Origin: Methanococcus voltae PS
GTDB lineage: Archaea > AGJL01 > Methanococci > Methanococcales > Methanococcaceae
Reading direction: 5' to 3'
Assembly (NCBI RefSeq): GCF_024807035.1
Contig: NZ_JANUCQ010000001.1
Span: forward strand, 62,001 to 126,000
DNA: 64,000 nucleotides
Below are positions 48,386-57,115 of the stretch, one piece after another. The notes beneath the pieces were generated by a model, which saw nothing but the letters and a program-made list of their open reading frames with translations, ran no database searches and was not told the DNA's origin. Position 1 is the stretch's first letter; every line of letters starts with the position of its first letter. The translations under genes were made by a program, and so were the position numbers.

Positions 48386-49249
48386 TTATTCCTGTTTTTT
48401 TGAAATCAAAGCTGCTGGCAATGTAAATCTGTTGAATAATGCTGATTTGTCGGAAATTTTTAAAGCTTCATCTCCTGCAGCAGCATATGTATTTGCCAAA
48501 GATGAACCCTGGTCAAGTACTTCGTCAGTTTTACCATAGCATCCCCTACATGGAACTCCAGCACTAGGGCAGAGTGCACCGCATCCTGCTCTTGTACCCA
48601 TTCCTACGCAAGTGTAACCTTGTTCAAATAAACATTTTTCAGGATCTGGTGTTCCTTCAAAAGTTCTTTTAAATGTTTCTGGTATAACATTTTCTTTTGT
48701 TCTTGGACATTCGTCACAAACAATCTTTTTAGGTAATTCTGGGTCTCTACCTTCTAGTAATGCTACAATTGCACCAGCATTAATTTCCGGTCTTGGAGGA
48801 CATCCTGGAATTACGTATTCAACATCTACAATACTTGGAACAGGCATAACTGAATTAGTTAACGGAGGTACCATTTCATCAGAAGGTAATTCTCCAACGT
48901 TATCTGTAGTTTCAGTTCCATAAACAGTTTTTTTCAACTGTTCTGCACTGTATAAATTTCCAAGTCCTGGAATTCCACCATATACTGCACAGGTTCCCCA
49001 AGCAATCACTACTTTTGATTTTTCTCTGATTTCATGAATCAAATGTTCATCGTGTTCATTCCTTGCACCACCTTCGATAAGAAATACATCACATTCGGGT
49101 ATTTCTTTTACATCAGCAATGATTGGAGCGTAAACGATTTCCAAATTCGGAAGAACATCTAATAATTGTTCGTGTAAATCAAGTAGTGATATATGGCATC
49201 CTGAACATCCACATAGTTGTATTAATCCGAGCCTAACTTTATCTGCCAT
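48386..49249 (-). CDS. vhuG: F420-non-reducing hydrogenase small subunit VhuG
   Basis: The 287-residue iron-sulfur subunit passes electrons from the VhuA/VhuU site to VhuD. It begins RLGLIQLCGCSGCHISLLDL with proximal-cluster Cys residues, has AWGTCAVYGGIPG and YVIPGCPPRP, and Cys-rich C-terminal motifs (CDECPRTK, CGALCPSAGVPCRGC). There is no twin-arginine signal, so it is cytoplasmic. AAGGTGATTAC precedes the ATG. Confidence 0.96.
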   Translation of the reverse strand: MADKVRLGLIQLCGCSGCHISLLDLHEQLLDVLPNLEIVYAPIIADVKEIPECDVFLIEGGARNEHDEHLIHEIREKSKVVIAWGTCAVYGGIPGLGNLYSAEQLKKTVYGTETTDNVGELPSDEMVPPLTNSVMPVPSIVDVEYVIPGCPPRPEINAGAIVALLEGRDPELPKKIVCDECPRTKENVIPETFKRTFEGTPDPEKCLFEQGYTCVGMGTRAGCGALCPSAGVPCRGCYGKTDEVLDQGSSLANTYAAAGDEALKISDKSALFNRFTLPAALISKKQE

Positions 49250-49272
49250 GTAATCACCTTATATTATTAAAG

Positions 49273-49297
49273 GTATATTCCCCAACTCGGGGCAGTC
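49273..49297 (-). promoter_or_regulatory. CCCC/GGGG hairpin between vhuD and vhuG
   Basis: On the minus strand CCCC and GGGG flank a GAGTT loop right after the vhuD SECIS and about 30 bases before the vhuG start. It lacks the GAA/A internal loop. It might stabilise the mRNA or pace translation of vhuG. Confidence 0.35.
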
Positions 49298-49328
49298 GTT
49301 TTACAAGTCCAGAGGTTTCCTGTAAAAC
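49298..49328 (-). promoter_or_regulatory. SECIS element of vhuD
   Basis: On the minus strand GTTTTACAG pairs with CTTGTAAAAC (one bulge), followed by GAA(A) opposite A, two C-G pairs and a TCT loop. It lies 23 bases after the vhuD stop codon. It could serve both UGA codons of vhuD and, in a shared transcript, hdrA. Confidence 0.85.
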
Positions 49329-49351
49329 TCATCCTCTTTTTTCTTACTTCT

Positions 49352-49756
49352 TTACTTTTTTAATGGGTTTGGACCTAACTTTTTAGCTCTGTCAGTCATT
49401 TCATTAACAGCTTCGGTGAATTTTCCTGCGTCTGCTCCACTCATGAAGAACATTTCGATTCTATCTCCACCTATTCCCATTTCATCGAGAATTTGCTTGG
49501 TCATTTTAACCCTTTCTTCCGCTCTGAAGTTACCTGTTTCGAATGCACACTCATTAGGTTTTCAACCTGCAACAAATACTGCATCAGCACCTTTTTGGAA
49601 TGCCCTTAATGCGTAGGTAATATCAAATTTACCTGTACAAGGGACTCTTATAGGTCTAACGCTTGCTGGGTATTGCATTCTACTAGTACCTGCTAAGTCA
49701 GCAGCACCATAACCTCATTGATAGCAAATGAATGCCATAATTATAGGTTCGGCCAT
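49352..49756 (-). CDS. vhuD: Selenoprotein VhuD, hydrogenase delta subunit with two selenocysteines
   Basis: The MvhD-type subunit links the hydrogenase to HdrA and carries an iron-sulfur cluster. Reading both in-frame UGA codons as selenocysteine gives one 134-residue protein of the normal family length: Sec14 (UGA 49715-49717) in ICYQ-Sec-GYGAADLAG and Sec65 (UGA 49562-49564) in FVAG-Sec-KPNECAFETGN. In Cys-containing homologues both positions are Cys (for example CxxC before YGAADLAG and FVGGC). The rest, such as RVKMTKQILDEMGI, matches the family. GGGATAAC precedes the ATG. Confidence 0.93.
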
Positions 49757-49977
49757 TGTTATCCCTTCCTATATTTTATTTTTATAGAATGATTAATTTA
49801 TTTGTAATATTTTTCAATGTATCTAGAAAATTTCTGTATTTTCAATATTATTTGAATAATATTACTTTATTTTTGAAATTACATACATTTTTTATTAATA
49901 TATCTAAATAATACTTAAAATATATGATATATTAACTAAGATATTAATTAAAGATATTTTTCAATAAATTTAATTAA

Positions 49978-51957
49978 TTATTCGTTATTAATCATATTAG
50001 CTGCATCTAACATTCCGTCAATTGAATCTAAGATTTGTGAGTCTCTGTAGTATCTTAACTGCATAGCACCACTTGGACATGCACCTGCACATGCTCCACA
50101 ACCTTTACATGCAACGTCGTCTGTTATAGCTACTAGATGACCTTCTTTTTCCTCGTATGTAATTGCATTATATGGGCACATTATTGCACATACTTTACAT
50201 CCACCACATACATCTTCGTCAACAGTTGCTCTAATCATTTCAATTTTGAAGCTACCTTGTGACATTGGAATAGCCACAGCACTTGCAGCACCTTTTGCCT
50301 GTGCTACTGTGTCTGGAATATCCTTAGGTCCTTGTGCAACTCCTGCAATTGCGATACCATCAACTTTTGTGTTAACTGGAGCTAATTTAGGGTGTGACTC
50401 CTTAAAGAATCCTTCTGGTCCTACATCAACGCCCATCATTTTAGCTAGGTCTTTTGTTTCTTTTTTACCCACTAAACCAGCTGATAATACAACTAAGTCA
50501 GCATCAATCTCTAAGATTTCGCCTAATAATGTATCTTCAACTCTAACGGTTAAGTTTTTGGTTTCAGGGTCTTCAATAACAGCTGCTGGTCTTCCTCTTA
50601 CGAATCTAACACCAAACTGTTCTTGTGCTCTTTTATAGTATTCTTCGTATCCTTTACCAAATGCCCTTATATCCATGTAGCAAATGTACACTTCTGCATT
50701 AGGGTCGTGCATTTTCATTAACTGAGCGTTTTTAAGTGCGAACATACAGCATACTCTTGAACAGTATGGGTTGCCGACTTTTTCGTCTCTTGAACCAACA
50801 CATTGGACAAATACAGTTCTGTGAGGGTGTTTACCGTCACTTGGTCTGATTTCATGACCGCCGGTAGGTCCAGCTGGGTTTATCATCCTTTCAATTTCTA
50901 AGGTTGTGATAACGTTGTCATAAACTCCGTAACCGTATTCTTCTTTCTGTGTAGCATCAAATTCATCGTACCCTGTAGCTGTGATAATTGTACCAACCTT
51001 AATTTCTACTTCTTCAGGTTTTTGGTCGTATCTTACAGCTTTTGCAGCACATACTTTTGAACAAAGTTCACAGTTAATACAGTGTTCCATGTCAATTGTA
51101 TATACTAAAGGTACAGCTTGTGGGAATGGTACGTATATCGCTTTTCTAGTACCTAAACCTAAATCAAATTCGTTAGGTATCTCTATAGGACATACTGCAG
51201 CACAAGCGCCGCAACCGGTACAGGTAATTTCATCAATGTATCTTGCTTTTTTCTCAAGTTTTACATTGAAGTTACCAATGTATCCATCAATATCTTTAAC
51301 TTCTGTGTAAGTTAATAATTCCACGTTAGGGTGGTTAGCCACCGAAACCATTTTCGGTGCGAGAATTCACATCGCACAGTCATCGGTTGGGAAAGTTTTA
51401 GCTAATTGTGCCATTCTTCCGCCGATTGACTCATCTTTGTCTACAAGATATATTTTAAAGCCTTGGTCGGCAAGGTCTAATGCAGATTGGATACCTGCAA
51501 TACCTGCACCTATCACCATACAGCTTTTATCTACATCCACAACTTTTTGAGGTACGTCCTCAAGTTTTTTAGCTCTAGCAATACCTGCTGCAACTAATTC
51601 TTTAGCTTTATCTGTTGCAGCTTTTACGTCATTCATATGAACAAAAGCGTCATGCTCTCTAATGTTCACAAACTCTAAGTAATATGGGGATATGCCTGCT
51701 TCTGATAAACACGCTCTAAACGTAGGTTCGTGGATTTTAGGAGTACATGCTGCTACCACAATTCTGTCCAACCCTTTTTCTTTGATTGCATCTTTAATAA
51801 GATTTTGTCCAGGGTCAGCACACATAAATGGGTATGATTCAGCAACTACTACTCCATCGAGTTTGGAAGCGAAATCTTTAACTGCTTCACAATCCACTGC
51901 ACCGTTGATGTTAGAACCACAGTAGCAAACGAAAACCCCCACTTTGGGGTCACTCAT
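49978..51957 (-). CDS. hdrA: Heterodisulfide reductase subunit A, selenocysteine form
   Basis: HdrA is the flavin subunit that bifurcates electrons from H2 to heterodisulfide and ferredoxin. The gene is interrupted in the standard code by UGA at 51367-51369, which sits in DDCAM-Sec-ILAPKM (Sec197), where other HdrA proteins have Cys. The full product has 659 residues: an N-terminal domain with VFVCYCGSNING, a FAD-binding GAGIAGIQSALDLADQG segment, a Cys-rich insert (CTGCGACAAVCP, CINCELCSKVC) and C-terminal ferredoxin motifs CGGCKVCAIMCP and CKGCGACAGACP. GGAGGTGAATCC precedes the ATG. It is the first gene of the block; no clear SECIS lies in its own 3' spacer. Confidence 0.95.
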
Positions 51958-52317
51958 GGATTCACCTCCACATTAAACAAATAATAATGTATGTGCAAAT
52001 ATGTATACATTTATAATACACTCACATTATTATATAAGGATATATTCTTGATTTTCTTAATGGGTGCTATTAGTTATTATAAATTAAAATAGTTTTTTGA
52101 AATTATGTTTATATGGTAATCCACGTTCAATATGTTAAAATTTTAAAATAGCGTCATTCATATTATTGAGATATTAATTATTTACAGATAGATATATTTT
52201 TAACCAAATATATATAAATTATTCTTTAAATTTGGTAATATGTTTTAAAAAAATTTAATAGTAAATTGATTATCTAAACACATATTTGTTATTGAAATGT
52301 TTAATATTTAATCTTTA
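51958..52317. other. 360-base spacer upstream of hdrA
   Basis: The spacer holds the hdrA ribosome-binding site and a promoter box (minus strand CCTTATATAATAAT, 52025-52039) that would give a leader of about 45 bases. The rest is AT-rich, ends in T-rich DNA 3' of the VOC gene, and shows no gene and no SECIS-like hairpin. Confidence 0.6.
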
Positions 52318-52806
52318 TTAATTTTTATGACAATGATTTTCTTTAACCATTTTTACAAAATCAACAGGATGTTGGATAATTTCTGCAGTTTTTTCAATAG
52401 AATAACCTTCATTAAGATAGCGTTTTGCAATCAAAATCATTGATTCTCCTACTTCTATGATATGAAAATCTGGGTCATAAATACGAACAACTCTCTGTTG
52501 CCATTCGTGTTTTTTAGGTTTATTTACATATTCTATTTTCTCATATTTTTCGTATTCTTCCAGTTTTTTTAAAAATTCGTCAAAATCATCTACTTCAAAA
52601 TATAATTCCATATTATTTGATTTTTTAATCAAGGAATTTTCAGGAATATCTAGTAGCCATGGAAAATCTTCTTGTAGTGCGAATCCTCCGTCAAATGTTA
52701 TATTTTTACCCAAATCACATACTACATGTTGATTAAAAAGTTTTTCATAGAATTTTTTGGAAATTTTTATATCTTTAACTGCTAAAAGTGTTATTACATA
52801 TTTCAA
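52318..52806 (-). CDS. VOC (glyoxalase/bleomycin resistance fold) protein
   Basis: The 162-residue product begins LKYVITLLAVKDIKISKKFY and shows the two beta-alpha-beta-beta modules of the VOC fold, with MELYFEVDDFDEF in the middle and RIYDPDFHIIEVGESM at the end. The C-terminal 40 residues add a helical extension. The frame runs upstream to 52947, but the upstream part is low-quality sequence, and GGTGGGAT stands right before the TTG at 52806, so I start there. The substrate and metal are unknown. Confidence 0.75.
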   Translation of the reverse strand: MKYVITLLAVKDIKISKKFYEKLFNQHVVCDLGKNITFDGGFALQEDFPWLLDIPENSLIKKSNNMELYFEVDDFDEFLKKLEEYEKYEKIEYVNKPKKHEWQQRVVRIYDPDFHIIEVGESMILIAKRYLNEGYSIEKTAEIIQHPVDFVKMVKENHCHKN

Positions 52807-52872
52807 AATCCCACCCAAAATACTATTATTTATTAATTTATTATTGGTTTTATATATAATATAATTTATTAA

Positions 52873-52890
52873 GCACAACACGCGTTTTGC
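52873..52890. promoter_or_regulatory. Imperfect palindrome around ACGCGT upstream of the VOC gene
   Basis: An inverted repeat centred on ACGCGT (CAACACGCGTTTTG, one mismatch) lies upstream of an AT-rich TATA-like region for the VOC gene. It may be an operator. It is one of few GC-rich words in this spacer other than the RNA candidate. Confidence 0.3.
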
Positions 52891-52984
52891 CTCATGTGGT
52901 GTATAACGTAACGTAACATAATATATACGCATATATTTTTGATTCATAGTAAATTATACATACAAGTACATTATACTAATGTTA

Positions 52985-53115
52985 TGCACGGTGTGGGATA
53001 GTAGTGATATTTTAACCCCCTCATACCCCCACATCACTACTGATAACACCGTGTGGGAGATATTTTTATCTCCTATCCCATTCCCACCCCTCATATTAAT
53101 AAAGCTGTTTTTTTT
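52985..53115 (+). ncRNA. Structured RNA candidate (three helices, possible pseudoknot)
   Basis: A GC-rich island in a 568-base spacer. P1: CACGGTGT (52987-52994) with ACACCGTG (53046-53053). P2: AGTAGTGAT (53000-53008) with ATCACTACT (53033-53041), closing a loop with two CCCCC runs. P3: GGAGATA (53056-53062) with TATCTCC (53067-53073), loop TTTT. GGGAT in the internal loop (52995-52999) can pair with ATCCC (53075-53079). An eight-T run at 53108-53115 fits termination on the plus strand, and ATTATACAT near 52953 could be its promoter. It does not resemble a tRNA; the class is not recognised. Confidence 0.6.
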
Positions 53116-53374
53116 GAGAATTATTTGAATTTATACTAGTTATTAATTATATGATAATACGATTTTTAATGTGTTCATGTGTTTATTATTATTTTAAATA
53201 GGTAATTATATTAAAAATATAGGTATAGAATATACTAGAATTATATCTACTTATATCTAATTACATTCAATTTACGTCTAAAAGTTTTTAATTATATATT
53301 CAATCAACGTTTTAACTCGTATTATCCACATATTAGTAATATATTTACAATTATTTGTTATTTCGAGGTAAATT
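53116..53374. other. Spacer between the RNA candidate and the marker 8 gene
   Basis: AT-rich DNA of 259 bases that should hold the promoter of the following gene. I see no gene in it. It forms the 3' part of the 568-base gap from 52807 to 53374. Confidence 0.4.
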
Positions 53375-54283
53375 ATGGAAAATAATAAAGATATTCACAT
53401 AATGGAAGCATTGGGTAACGCAAAAGTTACTGTAGTTAATGGAAAGGTTATATCCATAGATAAACCAATAATAAAGACATGTCCTTTATTTTTAAAACAT
53501 AGGAATATTGAAGAATTAAATGAAGATACTATAAAGAAGAATATCGAGTTTAGAATACAAAGCTTTGGATTATTCACAAAAGACCGAGTGGTGGAAGAAA
53601 AGGAGCAAATTGTTAGCTTTGGAACTTCTGAAATTTTTATGACTGCCTTAAACAAAAAAATGTTGGATGCAGTAGTTATTGTTAGTGATTGCGCCGGGAC
53701 TGTTATAACTTCAAATCCTTATTTAGTACAAGGATTATGTGGTAGGATATCAGGAATTGTTAAAACTACGCCTATAAAAGAAGTAATTGAAAGAATAAAT
53801 AAAGCAAATCCCAATGGTGATATATTAAATGAAGAAACTGCAGAGATTAATCAGGTAAAAGGAGTTTTAAAAGCAATTGAACTTGGTTTTAAAAATATTG
53901 GCGTTTCAATAGCACATCCAGAGCAGTTAAAAGAAATAAGACAAATTGAGAAAGAATACAATTTAAAAAATAATGGAGAAGACGGTATAAAAATCTGTAT
54001 TTTTGGAGTGCATACTACAGGGGCAGATTTTAATAAATACAAGTCAGAAATCCCAGAATACGATTTAATCGCAAATTGTGCATCAAAGAGCCTTTATAGT
54101 TTATTAAAAACCGATGAAGATTTAAAGGACGTTTTGAAGGTACAAGCGGGAAAAGGGGTTCCAATATATGCTTTATCTAATTTTGGTAAAGATTTATTGT
54201 TAGAACGATTTAAGGAATTGGATAAAAAGATTTATATTTGCACGGAGGATAATTTGCCAGACATTCAAGAAATGCCCCAATAA
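53375..54283 (+). CDS. Methanogenesis marker protein 8 (DUF2099)
   Basis: The 302-residue product has the features I associate with methanogenesis marker 8: IIKTCPLFLKHR near residue 35, SFGTSEIFMTAL, VVIVSDCAGTVI and YLVQGLCGRISGIVKT, and a C-terminal CIFGVHTTGAD segment. Proteins of this group occur only in methanogens and are thought to help build or activate methyl-coenzyme M reductase or its cofactor; the exact role is not known. CGAGGTAAATT precedes the ATG. The IPK gene follows 104 bases later on the same strand. Confidence 0.78.
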   Translation: MENNKDIHIMEALGNAKVTVVNGKVISIDKPIIKTCPLFLKHRNIEELNEDTIKKNIEFRIQSFGLFTKDRVVEEKEQIVSFGTSEIFMTALNKKMLDAVVIVSDCAGTVITSNPYLVQGLCGRISGIVKTTPIKEVIERINKANPNGDILNEETAEINQVKGVLKAIELGFKNIGVSIAHPEQLKEIRQIEKEYNLKNNGEDGIKICIFGVHTTGADFNKYKSEIPEYDLIANCASKSLYSLLKTDEDLKDVLKVQAGKGVPIYALSNFGKDLLLERFKELDKKIYICTEDNLPDIQEMPQ

Positions 54284-54387
54284 AGAAGATAAATATAACC
54301 TCTTATTTTTAATTTTTTAATTAAATATATAATATATATTAATAATTATTATGTTTTTATATAATATATTATTAAATTGGTGAAAAA

Positions 54388-55197
54388 ATGTTAATCGTGT
54401 TAAAACTTGGTGGTAGTATATTATGTGATAAAAATATCCCTTATTCTGTAAAATGGGATAATTTATCAAGAATTTGCAAGGAAATAAAACAATTTTTTGA
54501 TGAAAAATTGATGAAAAATCCTGAAAATTTTATTAATAATCAAGAAAAGCCAAAATTAATAATAATTCACGGGGGAGGTTCATTTGGACACCCTGTGGCA
54601 AAAAAACACATCATAAAAGATAATAATGGAAATTCTAGATTTGTAGATATGGAATCAGGTTATTGGGAAATACAGAAAGCAATGCGTAAATTTAACAATA
54701 TTGTTATATCTGAATTACATAGTTATGGCATACCTGCAGTTTCTATTCAACCATCTTCTTTCGCAATGTTTAATAAAGAAGGTTTACATTTTGATTTAAC
54801 CGTAATCAAAAAAATGCTCGATAAAAATCTTGTACCAGTAATACATGGAGATATAGTCCTAGATGAATTAAACGAATATAAGATTTTTTCAGGGGACCAT
54901 GCACTACCTTATTTATCTAAAGAACTTAAACCAGATTTAAGTCTACATGCTTCAGACGTTGAAGGTGTTTGGGATAATAATAAGGATATCATAAATACCA
55001 TATCTAGTGAAAATATCGAAGATGTAAAAAAATCGCTTTCCTTTTCTTCAAAAGAAGATGTTACTGGCGGAATGTATCTAAAAGTCATGGAGTGTTTTAA
55101 CTCGGGAGTGACCTCTATCATTTTTAATGGTAATAAAAAGGATAATGTCTATAAAGCGTTGAATAATAATGTAAATGGAACCATAATTGAAAAATAA
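54388..55197 (+). CDS. Isopentenyl phosphate kinase
   Basis: IPK phosphorylates isopentenyl phosphate to the diphosphate, the last step of the archaeal mevalonate route. The 269-residue amino acid kinase-fold product starts LIVLKLGGSILCDK, has IIIHGGGSFGHPVAKKH (the His is the typical IPK catalytic residue), PVIHGDIVLDE and SLHASDVEGVWDN, and DVTGGMYLKVMEC near the end. TTGGTGAAAA precedes the ATG. Together with the aconitase X dehydratase gene it supports the modified archaeal route. Confidence 0.94.
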   Translation: MLIVLKLGGSILCDKNIPYSVKWDNLSRICKEIKQFFDEKLMKNPENFINNQEKPKLIIIHGGGSFGHPVAKKHIIKDNNGNSRFVDMESGYWEIQKAMRKFNNIVISELHSYGIPAVSIQPSSFAMFNKEGLHFDLTVIKKMLDKNLVPVIHGDIVLDELNEYKIFSGDHALPYLSKELKPDLSLHASDVEGVWDNNKDIINTISSENIEDVKKSLSFSSKEDVTGGMYLKVMECFNSGVTSIIFNGNKKDNVYKALNNNVNGTIIEK

Positions 55198-55222
55198 CTT
55201 AATAAACTACAATAAATTAAAT

Positions 55223-55251
55223 AAAAATAATAATAATAATAATAATAAAAA
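55223..55251. repeat. AAT triplet run
   Basis: About seven consecutive AAT units followed by imperfect ones, 3' of the IPK gene. It is probably slippage in AT-rich noncoding DNA. Confidence 0.6.
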
Positions 55252-55288
55252 TAATAATATCTTCTATTTTTAAAATTTTGTTAAAAAA

Positions 55289-55378
55289 CGGCATAGGGGG
55301 GGAATCGAACCCCGAATTCCCATGGAACTCGACGGATCTGAAGTCCGCCCTGAACTACCAAGTCCAGCACCCCGTGCC
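55289..55378 (-). tRNA. tRNA-Sec (TCA)
   Basis: The 90-base gene has anticodon loop CTTCAGA (anticodon TCA, reading UGA). It shows features special to archaeal tRNA-Sec: a seven-base-pair D stem, CTGGACT pairing with AGTTCAG around a TGGT loop, an extended acceptor GGCACGGGG, a long variable arm and discriminator G. No CCA is encoded. It decodes the UGA codons of hdrA, vhuD and vhuU nearby. It lies alone between the IPK gene and hom. Confidence 0.96.
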
Positions 55379-55409
55379 ACGACTACTTTTTTATATTGTT
55401 TCCAAGTAC

Positions 55410-55417
55410 TATAAAAA
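55410..55417 (-). promoter_or_regulatory. TATA box of tRNA-Sec
   Basis: The minus strand reads CCTTTTTATAGTACTTGG, about 32 bases before the tRNA-Sec 5' end. This matches the box and spacing of the other tRNA genes in the window. Confidence 0.65.
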
Positions 55418-55439
55418 GGTTATTAAAAAAAATTATTAA

Positions 55440-56498
55440 TTAGTCATTACACTTTTTCGAATTGCCTATAAATATTAAGTCACTTAGTATAGCAGAAGAA
55501 GTTTCAATGTCTCCAGCTCCTCTTCCAATTACTACAACGTCTTTTGCTAAATCGGTATCAAACATAGCAACGTTTAAAGAACCTTTAACGTTCATAGGGT
55601 GGTCTATAGGTATTAATTTAGGGCAAACTTCTAATTTTTTATTTGAAACTTCCCCAATTAATTTTATGGTGGTACCACTTTTATTTGCCATTTCAAGTGC
55701 TTCCGGTGTAATTCTTGTTATTCCTTCGAGTTTTACATCTTTGATTGTATAATCTTTACCCAAAAGAGTATTTGCAAGAATTACCATTTTTGCAGCAGTA
55801 TCTAATCCGCTAACATCTTGATGAGGATTTGTTTCTGCTATACCTAACTCCTGAGCTTCTTTTAAAATAGTATTAAAATCTAACCCTTCTTTTTCCATTT
55901 TAGTTAATATGTAGTTGGTTGTACCATTTAAAATTCCTTTAATATTTTTAATATTGTTACCTGCAAGACTTTCTCTAGCCAAATTTATTACTGGCATAGC
56001 TCCGCCTACTGATGCTTCATATCTAAACATTACGTCATTTTTATCCGCACTATTCATTAATTCTGAATAAGCCACTGCTAAAGCTCCTTTGTTTGCAGAA
56101 ACAACGTGTTTTTTGGTTTCAAAAGCTTTTAAAGTGTATGATTTTGCAGGTTCTCCTGTTTCTATGTTTGTAGGGGTTACTTCTATAACTACATCAGCGT
56201 TAACGGATTCGATAACTTCAAGTATGTTTTTTTGAACTCCAAAGTCATGATTAACTATTTTTCCAGTTTCTTCTTTGGTTTTTATTATTGAAAGGGGTTT
56301 AATTCCATTTTCATTTATTGTAGCACCACTACTATCACATGCAGCAACAACACTTATTTTAAATCCATACTTTTTAAATAAATCATCGTTTTTAGCGTCT
56401 ATAACTTTTAAAACGCCTTTTCCAATAACTCCCAAGCCAACTAAAATTACTTTAAGTTCCTTAAAGTCATTACATTTATTAAGACTCTTTTCACACAT
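55440..56498 (-). CDS. hom: Homoserine dehydrogenase
   Basis: This NAD(P)-dependent enzyme reduces aspartate semialdehyde to homoserine for threonine and methionine synthesis. The 352-residue product has a Rossmann motif VGLGVIGKGVLKVI, the HSDH signature GILNGTTNYILTKM, and the catalytic DVSGLDTAAKMVILA region. It lacks a fused ACT domain, which is encoded by a separate gene upstream. AGAGGTAAATT precedes the ATG. Confidence 0.95.
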   Translation of the reverse strand: MCEKSLNKCNDFKELKVILVGLGVIGKGVLKVIDAKNDDLFKKYGFKISVVAACDSSGATINENGIKPLSIIKTKEETGKIVNHDFGVQKNILEVIESVNADVVIEVTPTNIETGEPAKSYTLKAFETKKHVVSANKGALAVAYSELMNSADKNDVMFRYEASVGGAMPVINLARESLAGNNIKNIKGILNGTTNYILTKMEKEGLDFNTILKEAQELGIAETNPHQDVSGLDTAAKMVILANTLLGKDYTIKDVKLEGITRITPEALEMANKSGTTIKLIGEVSNKKLEVCPKLIPIDHPMNVKGSLNVAMFDTDLAKDVVVIGRGAGDIETSSAILSDLIFIGNSKKCND

Positions 56499-56626
56499 AA
56501 TTTACCTCTAGTAGTAAATATCGAATAATTATAGCATTTTAAGTTTTTTAGATTGAATTTATTTTTTATAGTTCTATTTTTTATACTATATTTTATTTTT
56601 AAAGCACAATATACTTTAAATTAAAT

Positions 56627-57109
56627 TTAACATGATTTTACAAATAATAAATCTTTTTCTTTTGAAATAATATCTAATTCTTCGTATAATTCATCTATTT
56701 TTTCCACATCAATCACTATTCTCATTTTAGCAGATGATTCCACATCCGGGGATGGCATAGACAAATCTAAATCTAGTACTAAGCCTATCTCGTTTATTCT
56801 ATCTATCGTATCCCTTACATCTGTATCTACAACGTGACCAATAATTACAACGTCTAAATCTAATTTTCTTCTTTTTTCATTTATTTTAGCAACAATTACG
56901 TCTATACTTTCTAATTTATCAATTATGGAGGATAGTTCGCCATCATCAATTTTATCGATAACAACTTTTACAGGTAACCTACCGTCTTCTGTTCTTTCTT
57001 CTCGCATATGTATAACGCTTATAATATTCCCTTTTGCAGAAGATATGGGTTCAAGAGCTTTTAATAATTCACCAGGCGTATCTTTTAATTCTAAATCAAG
57101 AAATATCAT
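56627..57109 (-). CDS. Stand-alone ACT-domain regulatory protein
   Basis: The 160-residue product has two ACT-like beta-alpha-beta units: MIFLDLELKDTPGELLKALE with the typical Asp-x-Pro-Gly loop, and a second one ending in VDVEKIDELYEELD. It lies directly upstream of hom on the same strand, so it may bind an amino acid and control homoserine dehydrogenase; this is inference from context. Its ribosome-binding site (GGTGGT) is inside the last codons of carS, so translation is probably coupled. Confidence 0.82.
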   Translation of the reverse strand: MIFLDLELKDTPGELLKALEPISSAKGNIISVIHMREERTEDGRLPVKVVIDKIDDGELSSIIDKLESIDVIVAKINEKRRKLDLDVVIIGHVVDTDVRDTIDRINEIGLVLDLDLSMPSPDVESSAKMRIVIDVEKIDELYEELDIISKEKDLLFVKSC

Positions 57110-57115
57110 ATTTTA

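Noticed and set aside
49273-49297. CCCC/GGGG hairpin as a second SECIS
   Set aside because: It lacks the GAA opposite A internal loop; the true SECIS is the neighbouring hairpin at 49298-49328.
49416-49616. Plus-strand open frame across vhuD
   Set aside because: It is antisense to the selenoprotein gene, has no ribosome-binding site and no recognisable protein features.
49352-49756. Region with two in-frame stops read as noncoding or as a pseudogene
   Set aside because: Both stops are UGA at known Cys positions of MvhD-type proteins and a SECIS follows; it is vhuD.
51349-51369. hdrA looks like two adjacent genes or a broken gene
   Set aside because: The UGA replaces a conserved Cys in an otherwise perfect HdrA alignment position, tRNA-Sec is present, and both halves are intact, so it is a selenocysteine codon.
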